DNA of 64,000 bases from Plantibacter auratus. Its GTDB lineage: Bacteria; Actinomycetota; Actinomycetes; Actinomycetales; Microbacteriaceae. This document shows positions 1 to 8,732 of the stretch, one piece after another (position 1 is the first letter of the stretch; each line of letters starts with the position of its first letter). The notes under the pieces are model-generated. The model was not told where the DNA came from, searched no databases, and saw nothing but the letters and a program-made list of their open reading frames with translations. The stretch is from assembly GCF_050587365.1 (NCBI RefSeq), contig NZ_JBOBFV010000002.1, positions 930,001-994,000 of the forward strand, written 5' to 3'. Both the position numbers and the translations under genes were made by a program.

Positions 1-630
1 GACGCGAGCCGCCTCGATGAGTTCGTCCGGGATCGTGTCGAAGAAGCCCTTCAGCATCCAGACGCACAGCGGCAGGGTGAACGTCGTGAAGGAGAGCACC
101 AGCGCCGCGTAGGTGTTCAGGAGTCCGTAGGCACTGAACACCGAGTACAGGGTGATCAGCAGCAACGCCTGCGGGAACATCTGCGAGGCGAGCACGAAGT
201 ACATGAGTGATCGACGCCCGCGGTAGCGGAACTTCGAGAACGAGTAGCCCATGTAGGCCGAGACGATCACGGACAGCAGGGCGGTGATGACCGACACGAT
301 GATGCTGTTCCGCAGGTAACCGAACAGGTCCGGGTTCGATGCGAGGGCGGTGTAGGCCTCGAAGCTGATCTCCGTGGGGAAGAGCTTCGGTGGGTAGGAG
401 AAGACCTGGGCTCGCGGGGTCAGCGAGGTGGCCAGCAACCAGTACACCGGCAGCAGCCCGAAGCCGCCGCAGACGATCACCGCGACCCAAGCGCTGATCC
501 GGACCGCCCGGCTCTCCGAGCGGAAGAGCGACGGACGGCGTCGCAGCGTGCCGAGTTCGGTCGCGACGAACGGCGGTTGCGGGTCCGGCGTGGTGTCCTG
601 CGGTGCAGGCAGGGCGGTGGAGACGCTCAT
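1..630 (-). CDS. Sugar ABC transporter permease, MalG-type (3' end outside window)
   Basis: Inner-membrane permease of a carbohydrate ABC importer (CUT1/MalG family). The visible 210 codons give a proline-rich cytoplasmic N-terminus, then hydrophobic segments; the EAA loop that docks with the ATPase begins at the very edge (ELIEAARV). The start ATG overlaps the stop of the preceding permease gene (ATGA), so the two are translationally coupled. The C-terminus and any further operon genes lie left of the window. The substrate is unknown; no binding-protein gene is visible for this system. Confidence 0.93.
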   Translation of the reverse strand, partial: MSVSTALPAPQDTTPDPQPPFVATELGTLRRRPSLFRSESRAVRISAWVAVIVCGGFGLLPVYWLLATSLTPRAQVFSYPPKLFPTEISFEAYTALASNPDLFGYLRNSIIVSVITALLSVIVSAYMGYSFSKFRYRGRRSLMYFVLASQMFPQALLLITLYSVFSAYGLLNTYAALVLSFTTFTLPLCVWMLKGFFDTIPDELIEAARV

Positions 631-1532
631 TTCTGCTCGCCTTTCTCCGAGAATCGGACGTAGACGACGACGAGCGCCATCAGGAGGATGAGCCAGAGCA
701 GCCCGAGGGCGCCCGCGTGGCCGAGGTCGAAGCCGCGGAAGGCGGTCTCGTAGACGGCGGTGGCGAAGGTCTGGGTGCTCCCAGCCGGACCGCCGCCCGT
801 CAGGACGTAGATGATGTCGAAGTGCTGGAAGTTCCAGATGAACTCGAGCAGCAGGACGAGGCCGATGATGCCCTTCAGCTGCGGGACCGTGATCGAGAAG
901 AAGCGTCGGATGGTCCCGGCGCCGTCCATCTCGGCCGCCTCATGGAGTTCCTGTGGCACGGTCTGCAGGCCGGCGAGCAGCATGACCATGATCCAGGGGA
1001 AGGACTGCCAGGTCTTCGCGACGATCACCGCGAACATGGCCGTCTGGGGTTGTGCCAGCCACGCCTGCGCGTCGACTCCGAACAGACCGAGGATGGCGTT
1101 CGCCACTCCGTAGTTCGCGTTGAAGATCCACATCCAGAGGAACGACACGACGACGCCGGGAACGAGCCAGGGGATCAGCATGAGTCCGCGCATCACCTTG
1201 GCACCGCGGATGCGGGTGTTGAGCGCGAGGGCCAGTGCGAAACCGATGACGAAGGGGGCGATCGTCGTGCCGAGCGTGAAGACCATCGTCTGCCCGAGCA
1301 GCTTGAGGAAGTCACCCTGCAGCACGTCGATGATGTTCTGGAATCCGACAAACTCGCGGCCGGGCACCACCAAGCTCTGCTTGAAGAACGCCGTGACGAG
1401 AGCGGTCAGTAACGGATAGGCGACGACCGCGACGAGTAGCGCGAGACCAGGGAGGACGAGGACGAACGCGAACATCCCGTCCGGCATTCGTCTTGGCTTG
1501 TTTGAATTTGTTTCCAACTGTGAAGTCGTCAT
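627..1532 (-). CDS. Sugar ABC transporter permease, MalF-type
   Basis: Membrane permease pairing with the MalG-type protein encoded next, together forming the channel of a CUT1 sugar importer. It has 301 residues with about six membrane segments and an EAA-type loop (HEAAEMDGAG) near residue 200. I place the start at the ATG with an AAGGA ribosome site 8 nt upstream; an upstream in-frame ATG at 1565 lacks one. It is the first visible gene of the operon, reading leftward from a likely sigma-70 promoter at 1616-1645. Confidence 0.93.
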   Translation of the reverse strand: MTTSQLETNSNKPRRMPDGMFAFVLVLPGLALLVAVVAYPLLTALVTAFFKQSLVVPGREFVGFQNIIDVLQGDFLKLLGQTMVFTLGTTIAPFVIGFALALALNTRIRGAKVMRGLMLIPWLVPGVVVSFLWMWIFNANYGVANAILGLFGVDAQAWLAQPQTAMFAVIVAKTWQSFPWIMVMLLAGLQTVPQELHEAAEMDGAGTIRRFFSITVPQLKGIIGLVLLLEFIWNFQHFDIIYVLTGGGPAGSTQTFATAVYETAFRGFDLGHAGALGLLWLILLMALVVVYVRFSEKGEQK

Positions 1533-1615
1533 ACTCACATCCTTGTGAGGAGCATTCCGCTGCATGCGGGGCTTCCTGGGGCGGCGGCGCGTTTATCAGC
1601 GGCCAAGTGTTGTTC

Positions 1616-1645
1616 AGCATGCCCGGTGTCCGCGTGACAGGTCAA
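1616..1645 (-). promoter_or_regulatory. Predicted promoter of the first sugar ABC operon
   Basis: On the minus strand TTGACC (1640-1645) is followed after 18 nt by CATGCT (1616-1621), a fair sigma-70-type match placed about 85 nt before the permease start. No clear palindromic operator is visible here. Confidence 0.45.
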
Positions 1646-1747
1646 CGCACACTGGTCACGGTTCCATAACGGACTGTTCATACTTGATTGAAACTGTCGC
1701 TTGAGAGTGTCTGTCCGCCGCCAGAGTGGACATGGGAGAGTTGATGG

Positions 1748-2287
1748 GTGAACTACGACCTCAGCGCTCCTGCTCGCCGCGACATCAAGGGCCTCACGGC
1801 CGCCATCGAGTCGGCCGAGGACGCTGCTTCACTGCAAGCGCGTCTGAGCGTGCCGCGCTACGGCGTGTTCGACCTCGCAGGCCGGGCCCGCCGCTCGCCG
1901 ATCATCGGTGGACTCCTCCTGGCCGGCACGGCACTCGACCAGAACGGCAAGCCGACGAAGCCGCTGCAGGTGCTCGAGACGATCCCCGAGCTGGACCCCG
2001 TCGACCCCGACCCCGGTGCCGCCGCCGCTCAGCTCGCCGAGCTCTCACACGGCGACCTCGTCACGGTGCGGTTCTCCGACGGTGCCTACGGCGACTTCGG
2101 CGTGACCGGCATCGCCGTCTGGTCGGTCCCCGGCACCACCTTCCTCGTGGGCGGCTGGCTCATCGGTTCCGCTGGTGCGCCGGCGCCCCGGGTCACCGAA
2201 CTCGTCCGTCTCGCCCCCGTCGGCGACCACCCCTGGCCCGTCCCGGCCCAGATCACCGTCGTCGGCGAGGACATCGGCATCGACTGA
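1748..2287 (+). CDS. Hypothetical protein, 179 aa
   Basis: I do not recognise a family. The product is soluble, acidic and Pro/Val-rich, without signal peptide or membrane helix. The GTG start has GGGAG about 10 nt upstream. It stands between divergent or unrelated genes and is followed by a strong hairpin (2294-2321). Base composition and third-position GC are like neighbouring genes, so it is probably a real chromosomal gene of unknown role. Confidence 0.7.
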   Translation: MNYDLSAPARRDIKGLTAAIESAEDAASLQARLSVPRYGVFDLAGRARRSPIIGGLLLAGTALDQNGKPTKPLQVLETIPELDPVDPDPGAAAAQLAELSHGDLVTVRFSDGAYGDFGVTGIAVWSVPGTTFLVGGWLIGSAGAPAPRVTELVRLAPVGDHPWPVPAQITVVGEDIGID

Positions 2288-2293
2288 CCGCGC

Positions 2294-2347
2294 TTCGTTC
2301 GCCCATGTTTGGGCGAACGAACAAACATTCGCCCGAAGATGGGCGAA
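2294..2347. terminator. Double hairpin, terminator-like
   Basis: Two hairpins follow the hypothetical gene: 12-nt perfect arms at 2294-2305 and 2310-2321 (TTCGTTCGCCCA), then 7-nt arms at 2328-2334 and 2341-2347 (TTCGCCC). No U-run follows, as is usual in high-GC actinobacteria. The same TTCGCCC / GAACGAAC wording recurs in a hairpin near 3346-3410. Confidence 0.6.
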
Positions 2348-2383
2348 CGAACGGACACACCGGAGGCGCTGGGGGGCGAACCG

Positions 2384-2824
2384 ATGAGCAGGACCGTCCG
2401 CGAGGTCGTCTCGGCCGGGCTGATGTGCCTCCCGTTGGCAGGTGGCATCGCCGTTGCTTGCAGTGTCCTGCCGACCGCTCCCCCGACGCTCGACGTCCAC
2501 GTCGACCGGAACGGAGTGGTCGACGGCACCGCGCCGACCTGGCTCATGGTCACAGTCCCGCTCGTGCTGTCCGTGGTCGCCGCGATCCTCGGTCTCGCCG
2601 GGCTCCGCGAGTCGTGGCAGGCGAACCGTCGGGTGCAGCGAGCACTCGCTGGAGGAGCAGCCGTGCTGGGTCTCGGCGTCTGGATGTGGTCGGTGGAGTT
2701 CACCCGATTGGCCGGCACGGGAGCCGACCTGGTCGCGCTGCCGGTCGTCCTCTCGGTGTTCGGCGCGATCTTCTGGGGCGTCCTCTGCTTGGTCGTCACC
2801 CCGCCCGATCTCCTCGCGGACTGA
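2384..2824 (+). CDS. Small four-helix membrane protein, unknown function
   Basis: A 146-residue protein starting MSRTVREV, with four hydrophobic stretches (about residues 9-30, 51-75, 88-105 and 115-137) and short loops. The ATG at 2384 has a purine-rich GGGGGG ribosome site; a longer reading from 2309 would start inside the upstream hairpin repeats and is unlikely. No known domain recognised. It precedes a secreted peptidoglycan-binding protein gene by 88 nt. Confidence 0.65.
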   Translation: MSRTVREVVSAGLMCLPLAGGIAVACSVLPTAPPTLDVHVDRNGVVDGTAPTWLMVTVPLVLSVVAAILGLAGLRESWQANRRVQRALAGGAAVLGLGVWMWSVEFTRLAGTGADLVALPVVLSVFGAIFWGVLCLVVTPPDLLAD

Positions 2825-2912
2825 ACCCGGGCATGGGCACCACTGCCCATTCACCGCTCGAGACGCTCGACCTACGCTCGTGGGGTCCGAGCAGTCGACC
2901 GAGAGGAACATC

Positions 2913-3326
2913 ATGACCACACGAACGATGCGCAACAGGATCACCGTCGCGGGGGCCGTCCTCGGTCTCGCCATCGCCGGCTCCGTCGGCGGGGTCGCCA
3001 CCGCCACACCAGCCGAAGCAGCCGGCCAATGCGTCGACTACCAGTACTCCGCCGGTGGCGACGGCGGGTGCGTCGCCAACATCCAGACCCTGCTCAACGC
3101 CTTCGGACCGAGGATCCCCGGTGGTGTGTCCAACCTGGAGGTCGACGGTCAGTTCGGCGAGCAGACCCGAGCAGCCGTCGTCGCCTTCCAGACGTACTGG
3201 GGCATGCAGGTCGACGGCGTCGTGGGAGCCGAGACCTGGAACATCCTCTGCGCGCCGCAGATGGGACCCGGTCCGGTCGCCTGGTTCCCGTACGACGCGG
3301 CTCGCGCCTCCGGCTGCAACATCTGA
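2913..3326 (+). CDS. Secreted peptidoglycan-binding domain protein
   Basis: A 137-residue exported protein. Residues 1-35 are a signal peptide (basic start, hydrophobic core, TATPAEAA cleavage region). The rest is a single PG_binding_1-like domain containing the hallmark DGQFGEQTRAAVVAFQ and DGVVGAETW motifs, plus several Cys residues that could form disulfides. Such domains anchor proteins to the cell wall; no catalytic domain is present, so it may be a wall-binding or phage-like accessory protein. GAGAGGAAC precedes the ATG. Confidence 0.8.
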   Translation: MTTRTMRNRITVAGAVLGLAIAGSVGGVATATPAEAAGQCVDYQYSAGGDGGCVANIQTLLNAFGPRIPGGVSNLEVDGQFGEQTRAAVVAFQTYWGMQVDGVVGAETWNILCAPQMGPGPVAWFPYDAARASGCNI

Positions 3327-3345
3327 CCGGACCCGCACGACGACA

Positions 3346-3373
3346 CTCCCTCGCCCGTGTTCGGGCGAGGGAG
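3346..3373. terminator. Bidirectional terminator hairpin
   Basis: Perfect 12-nt arms (CTCCCTCGCCCG at 3346-3357 and its complement at 3362-3373) with a TGTT loop, lying between the convergent peptidoglycan-binding gene and the alpha-galactosidase gene. Confidence 0.7.
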
Positions 3374-3411
3374 TTCTCGTTCACCCGGGAACGGGCGAAC
3401 GAACGTGGCGG

Positions 3412-5514
3412 CTACTCCGCGTCGAGGGTGAAGAGCTGCGCCTGCTCGGGAGCGAGGAGCGGCATCGCGATCCCGACCTCGGCCAGCGCGCGGCCGGTGA
3501 GCACGACCGAGCCCTCGGTCAGCCACACCGGCGGCACGTCCTGGATCGACCGGGCGGGCGCGCCGAGGTCGAGCGGGCGGACCCGATAGCGACGCTCGGG
3601 ATCGAGGCCGGGCACGCGAAGTGGCGCGGGGATCGCCGTCAGCGGTGCGGCGAGCGCCACCTGCGCGACGATCGCGGACGAGCGGTCCTGGGCGATCACC
3701 CCGTGCGCGTGCAGTGCCGGGTCGGCGCTGTCCATGCGGACGACCTCGCCCGTGTGCAGCAGCGGGCGGAGGCGCTTGTAGTGCGCGATCCACGCCGCGA
3801 TCAGCTCGAGTTCCGACTCGCTCGCCTCGTTGAGGTTCCACTCGATGCCAGCGCTCCCGAAGAGGGCTGTGGCCAGGCGGAACGCGAGGTCCGAGGTGCG
3901 CCAGGTGGTGTGCGAGCGCGCCGCACCGAGGTGACCGCCGAGATACTCCGGTGGGATCACGAGCCCCGTATAGCGCTGGATCGACTGCCGCTCGAGCGGG
4001 TCGTTCGTGTCGCTCGTCCACACCCGCTCGACCCGTTCGAGGATGCCGAGGTCGATCCGCGCGCCACCTGAGGCGCACGACTCGATGTCGACACCGGGAT
4101 GCAGGGCACGCACCTCGTCGAGCAGCCGGTAGAGCGCCGTGGTCTGCCGGTGCGCCGAGCCGCCGAGGAGGTCGCGGTTGTGGTCCCACTTGAGGAACGC
4201 GATGTCGTACTCGGTCAGCAACGCGTCGAGTCGTCCGAGGAGGTACGCGAAGGCGTCCGGGTTGTCCAGGTCGAGCACCCGTTGGAAGCGCCAGCTCGGA
4301 GCGTCCGGATGCCCGAGGACCCAATCGGGATGCGTGCGCGCGAGTTCCGAGTCGGGATTCACCATCTCCGGCTCGACCCACAGCCCGAAGTCCATGCCGG
4401 CACCGGTGACCGCGTCGATGAGTGGCGACAGCCCGCCCGCCCAGCGTTCCGGGTCGACGAACCAATCGCCCAGCGCACGGCGGTCGTCCGTGCGGCCGGT
4501 GAACCAGCCGTCGTCGAGGACGAACCGTTCGACACCGACGCGCTTCGCCTGCTCGACGAGGGTGAGCAGTGTCGGCAGGTCGTGGTCGAAGTACACGGCC
4601 TCCCAGGTGTTCAGCACCACCGGGCGGGGCTTCGTGATCGTGCTCCACGAGCGGATCCAGGGGTGCAGTCGCGCGGAGACGCCGTCGAGACCCGCGTCGG
4701 AGTAGACGGCGACCGTCCACGGCGACTCGTAGGTCTCCCCCGGCTCCAGCGTGACTTCGCCGGGCGCGAGGAGTTCACCGGAGCCGGTGACCACGGGGCC
4801 GAGTGGCGAGCGCTCGCTCCAGATCACCTTGTCGCCGCTCCACGCGAGGTGGGTCGCCCACACCTCGCCGCTGCGGAAGTCGAAGCCGGGTGCGCCCGTG
4901 ACGGACAGGAACGCGTCGTCGTGGCCGGGTCGTCCGTGACGGTGCTCGCGCGTCCAAGCGCCCTGCCCGAGGCGGTGGCGCTGCGGCGTGCGCTCGTGCG
5001 TCCAGAGACCGGTGAAGTCGAGGAGTTCGGTGGCGCGGTCGGGAACCGGGAGCACAACGGCGAGGGCGTCGACGGCGAGTGGTCGGTCGACCTCGGCGTC
5101 GTTCCGCACGGTGTGCCGGACGCGGAGCACGCCCTGGGGGGTCAACTCGATCGTCGAGACGATCGTCACCGCGGCACGCTCGTCGGACGTCGTCAGGACC
5201 AGCGAGGTGTCGGTGGCCTGCTGGTCGATCAGCCGCAGCGCGAGCAGGTTCGACGCATCGGTTCCGCCCGGACGGTGCACGCCGACACCCGGGCGGCCGC
5301 TCCAACCGTCGAACACGGTGGGCAGGAGGCTGAGGCGCGGCGGGGCGTCGATGGAGGAGGGCGGGATCGCCGGCGTCAGCCCGTGGGCGAGGGCGATGAG
5401 GGAGTCGGCGGCGAGTTCGCCGACATCGGCTCCCCAGTGGAGGATGGTGGGCACCTCCGTGCCGCGGGCGTCGACGATCAGGCTGACGCCCGCGGCACGA
5501 AGGTGGTGGATCAC
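3412..5514 (-). CDS. Alpha-galactosidase, glycoside hydrolase family 36
   Basis: A cytoplasmic retaining alpha-galactosidase expected to cleave terminal alpha-1,6-galactose from melibiose/raffinose-type sugars. Its 700 residues match full-length GH36: an N-terminal beta-sandwich, then a (beta/alpha)8 barrel with nucleophile Asp444 in FLKWDHNRD and acid/base Asp502 in WTSDTND, and a C-terminal sheet domain. It is the last gene of the galactoside operon, 7 nt after the binding-protein gene, so imported galactosides would be cleaved inside the cell. Confidence 0.93.
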   Translation of the reverse strand: MIHHLRAAGVSLIVDARGTEVPTILHWGADVGELAADSLIALAHGLTPAIPPSSIDAPPRLSLLPTVFDGWSGRPGVGVHRPGGTDASNLLALRLIDQQATDTSLVLTTSDERAAVTIVSTIELTPQGVLRVRHTVRNDAEVDRPLAVDALAVVLPVPDRATELLDFTGLWTHERTPQRHRLGQGAWTREHRHGRPGHDDAFLSVTGAPGFDFRSGEVWATHLAWSGDKVIWSERSPLGPVVTGSGELLAPGEVTLEPGETYESPWTVAVYSDAGLDGVSARLHPWIRSWSTITKPRPVVLNTWEAVYFDHDLPTLLTLVEQAKRVGVERFVLDDGWFTGRTDDRRALGDWFVDPERWAGGLSPLIDAVTGAGMDFGLWVEPEMVNPDSELARTHPDWVLGHPDAPSWRFQRVLDLDNPDAFAYLLGRLDALLTEYDIAFLKWDHNRDLLGGSAHRQTTALYRLLDEVRALHPGVDIESCASGGARIDLGILERVERVWTSDTNDPLERQSIQRYTGLVIPPEYLGGHLGAARSHTTWRTSDLAFRLATALFGSAGIEWNLNEASESELELIAAWIAHYKRLRPLLHTGEVVRMDSADPALHAHGVIAQDRSSAIVAQVALAAPLTAIPAPLRVPGLDPERRYRVRPLDLGAPARSIQDVPPVWLTEGSVVLTGRALAEVGIAMPLLAPEQAQLFTLDAE

Positions 5515-5521
5515 TGCTCTG

Positions 5522-6844
5522 CTACTCCTTGACGGGGATGGACTGCGCCTTCAGGGCGTCGATCGTCGCGGACTGGCCCTTGGTGAGGGCGTCGAGCAGG
5601 GTTCCGTCGCCGGAGACCGCAGCCTTGAAACCGTCGGACACGTCGTTGTACGTCTGCGTCATCGTCGGACCCCAGGCGAAGTCCTCCGACACCTCGGAGG
5701 AAGCCTCCGCGAAGACATCGTAGATCGGCTGGCCGCCGTAGAAGTCGACGCCCTCCTTGAGGACGGGCAGGTTCAGGCCCTCCTTCGTCGCCGGGTAGAT
5801 GTTGGCGCTCTTGTTGAGCATGGTGAGCGCCTCATCGGAGGTGTTCAGCCACAGCGCGAACTTCGACGCCTCATAGGGGTGCTTGGAACCGGTGAAGACG
5901 GCGGTCGAGGAACCGCCCCAGTTGCCAGCCGCGGAGTCGCCGGCCTCCCACTGTGGAGCCTTCGCGACGGCCCACTTGCCGGCGGTGTCGGGAGCACCCG
6001 ACGCGATGGAGTTCGCGCCCCAGACGGCGGAGTTCCAGGTCCAGGCGGCGCTGGAGTTGTAGGCGTTGTCCCACTCGGTCGTCCAGGTGGGGACGGTCGA
6101 GACGAGGTCCTCGTCGATCAGGTCCTGCCAGTAGTCGGCGACCTTCTTGGAGGCGGGGTCGGTCAGGTCGACGGTCCAGTCGGAGCCGTCGTTGTTGAAC
6201 CAGCTGCCGCCGGCCTGCCAGACGAAGCCGGCGAACTGGTTGATGTCGCCCTGCGAGAAGTTCGTGATGTACGCACCGGTGGCGCGGACCTTCTTGGCGG
6301 CCTCCTTGTACTCGGCCCACGTCGTCGGGATGGCGATCCCGTTCTGCTCGAACAGGTCGGCGCGGTAGAACATGGCCATCGGGCCGGAGTCCTGCGGGAC
6401 GGCGTAGACCGAGTCGGACTCACCGAGCGAGACCTGACCCCAGGTCCAGTCGACGAAGTCGTCCTTGGCGGCCATGACGTCGTCGCACGCACCGAGGTCC
6501 ATGAGGCCGTTCTGCACGCGGAAGTTCGGCAGGGCGTCGTACTCGATCTGGCCGAGGTCGGGGGCGTTGCCGGCCTTCAGCTGGTTGAAGAAGTTCTGGT
6601 AGGTACCGCTGTTGCCGTTCGGGCCGGTCTGGACCTTGACCTGGATGTCGGGGTTCTCCTTGTTTCAGACGTCGACGACCTCTTCGATGCCGGGGATCCA
6701 GGAGGTGAAGCTGAGGTCGACCTTGCCCTCGGCCGGGGCGCAGGAGGCAGCAGCACTGCCGCCCTCCGACCCGGTGGAGGAGCAGCCGCTCAGGACGACG
6801 GCCGACAGCACCGCTGCGGCGACCGCTGTTCTCTTGAGGTTCAT
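5522..6844 (-). pseudogene. Sugar-binding lipoprotein (ABC importer) with in-frame TGA
   Basis: The reading frame of a family 1 extracellular solute-binding protein, 441 codons, serving the two permeases encoded just upstream. The N-terminus is a lipoprotein signal with lipobox LSGC (Cys21). Codon 60 is TGA (6665-6667, minus strand) inside VVDV-stop-NKENPD, where relatives carry Trp (TGG). The frame before and after is intact, with normal codon use, so this is one base change (TGG to TGA), a sequencing error, or readthrough. As written, the gene cannot make the full protein; restart at an internal GTG (6517) would lack the signal. Confidence 0.85.
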
Positions 6845-6921
6845 AGCGAATCCGTTCTTCTGTGAATGGTGCGGGATGGTGTTGGTGCGGGATGGAGAGG
6901 AGTGTCTGCTCGTCGGTCCGA

Positions 6922-7791
6922 CTACTTCACGGCGCCGGCACCGAGGCCGGAGCGCCAGAACCGCTGGAGCAGGAGGAAGGTGATGACGAGCGGGATGATC
7001 GACAGGAATGCGCCGACGAGGACGTAGAGGCGCAGTTCGGGGATCTGGTTGACCTGCGAGTTCCAGGAGTAGAGCCCGAGGGTGACCGGGAACAGGGCTT
7101 CGTCGCGCAGCATGATGAGCGGCAGGAAGAAGTTGTTCCAGATGGCGACGAACTGGAAGAGGAACACGGTGACGAGCGCCGGGAACATGAGTCGCACGGA
7201 GATGGTGAAGAAGGTCCGGATCTCACCGGCGCCGTCGAGACGCGAGGCCTCGAGGAGTTCCTCGGGCACGCTCGACGCCGCGAAGATCCGCGTCAGGTAG
7301 ACACCGAAGGGGCTCACCAGCGAGGGCAGGAAGACCGCCCAGAACGTGTTCGTGAGGCCCACCTGGCTGAAGATGAGGAACAGCGGGAGCGCGAGCGCGG
7401 TCGCGGGGACGAGCACACCGCCGAGGACGACGTTGAAGATCAGGTCGCGTCCCGGGAACCGGTACTTCGCGAGGGCGTAGCCGCACATGGCTGCGAAGAG
7501 CGTGCCGAGCAGTGCGCCGAGGCCGGCGTACAGGACCGAGTTCAGCATCCACTTGAGGTAGACGCCGTCGCGGTAGGCGACGAGCTGGCCGATGTTCTCG
7601 AACAGGTTGAAGTCCGCGAACCAGAGCGGAGCCGAGTTGCCGAACTGCGCTGACGACTTCGTCGAGGCGATGAACAGCCACCAGATGGGGATGAGGAAGT
7701 AGAGCGTGAAGACGAGCATCACGATGAGCGCGCCGGCGCGCGACAGGCGGCTCTCCTGCGGGCCGCGGCCGGTGGACAGGATGGCGGTCAT
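6922..7791 (-). CDS. Galactoside ABC transporter permease, MalG-type
   Basis: A 289-residue inner-membrane permease with six predicted helices and the EAA loop LLEASRLDGAGEIRTF. Pairs with the MalF-type permease whose stop overlaps its start (ATGA at 7788-7791). GGAAGG precedes the ATG. The 77 nt between this gene and the binding-protein gene contain a direct repeat of GGTGCGGGATGG. No ATPase gene is present in this operon, so a shared MsmK-type ATPase encoded elsewhere is presumed. Confidence 0.93.
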   Translation of the reverse strand: MTAILSTGRGPQESRLSRAGALIVMLVFTLYFLIPIWWLFIASTKSSAQFGNSAPLWFADFNLFENIGQLVAYRDGVYLKWMLNSVLYAGLGALLGTLFAAMCGYALAKYRFPGRDLIFNVVLGGVLVPATALALPLFLIFSQVGLTNTFWAVFLPSLVSPFGVYLTRIFAASSVPEELLEASRLDGAGEIRTFFTISVRLMFPALVTVFLFQFVAIWNNFFLPLIMLRDEALFPVTLGLYSWNSQVNQIPELRLYVLVGAFLSIIPLVITFLLLQRFWRSGLGAGAVK

Positions 7792-8732
7792 TTGCCTTCC
7801 TTTCGCTGCGTGAACTTCAGGAACCCGAAGGAGAGGACGAAGGTCGCCAACGCGAGCACGACCGAGAAGGCGGCTGCGAGGTTCACGTTCGGGATGGACG
7901 AGGTGGTGTAGACGGTGAGGTTCGGGGTGAAGGTGCTGCTGACGGCCGAGCTGAAGGTGCGGAACACCTGCGGCTCGGCGAGGAGCTGCAGCGTGCCGAT
8001 GATCGAGAAGATCGCCGTGAGTACGATCGCCGGCATCACGAGCGGGATCTTGATCGACCAGGCGATGCGCGCCTGACCGGCGCCGTCGAGCCGGGCGGCC
8101 TCGTAGATCTCGGTGGGGATGGAGAGCAACGAGGAGTAGATGATGAGCATGTTGTAGCCGACGAACACCCAGGTGACGACGTTCGCGATGGCCCAGAGCA
8201 CGAGATCGGCTGAGAGGAAGTCCACGCTCTGCGTGACCGCGGTGAACGGCGACAGGTTCGGCGAGTAGAGGAAGCCCCACATGATGGCGGCGATCACGCC
8301 GGGCACCGCGTACGGGACGAAGAACGCGAGACGGAAGAACCGCTTGCCCCGCAGGAGCGGCGAGTCGAGCAGCAGCGCGAAGAGGAGCGCGAGGCCGAGC
8401 ATCACCGGCACCTGGACGACGCCGAACAGGAGCACCCGTCCGACGGACTGCCAGAACGGGCCGTTCTGGAAGACCTGCACGTACTGCGCCAGTCCGCCGA
8501 ACACCTCCCGGGCCTGACCGAAGGTGCCGTCACGCTCGATCACGAGCAGCGACTGGTAGACCGCGTACCCGATCGGCACGAGGTAGAACAGCGCGAACAG
8601 CAGGGCGAACGGGACGATGAAGATGGCGATCGCCCGCTTGTGCTGCACCACCGCCTTCGGCAGCTTGGCCGCCCTCGGCGGGCGGACGGGCCGTGGCGAC
8701 GTCGCCTCGGCCGTCTCGATGTTGACGCTCAT
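7788..8732 (-). CDS. Galactoside ABC transporter permease, MalF-type
   Basis: A 314-residue permease with a basic cytoplasmic N-terminus, about six membrane helices and the EAA loop IYEAARLDGAGQARI. Second gene of the galactoside operon; its start overlaps the beta-galactosidase stop and its stop overlaps the next permease start, both by ATGA, indicating tight translational coupling. Confidence 0.93.
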   Translation of the reverse strand: MSVNIETAEATSPRPVRPPRAAKLPKAVVQHKRAIAIFIVPFALLFALFYLVPIGYAVYQSLLVIERDGTFGQAREVFGGLAQYVQVFQNGPFWQSVGRVLLFGVVQVPVMLGLALLFALLLDSPLLRGKRFFRLAFFVPYAVPGVIAAIMWGFLYSPNLSPFTAVTQSVDFLSADLVLWAIANVVTWVFVGYNMLIIYSSLLSIPTEIYEAARLDGAGQARIAWSIKIPLVMPAIVLTAIFSIIGTLQLLAEPQVFRTFSSAVSSTFTPNLTVYTTSSIPNVNLAAAFSVVLALATFVLSFGFLKFTQRKEGK

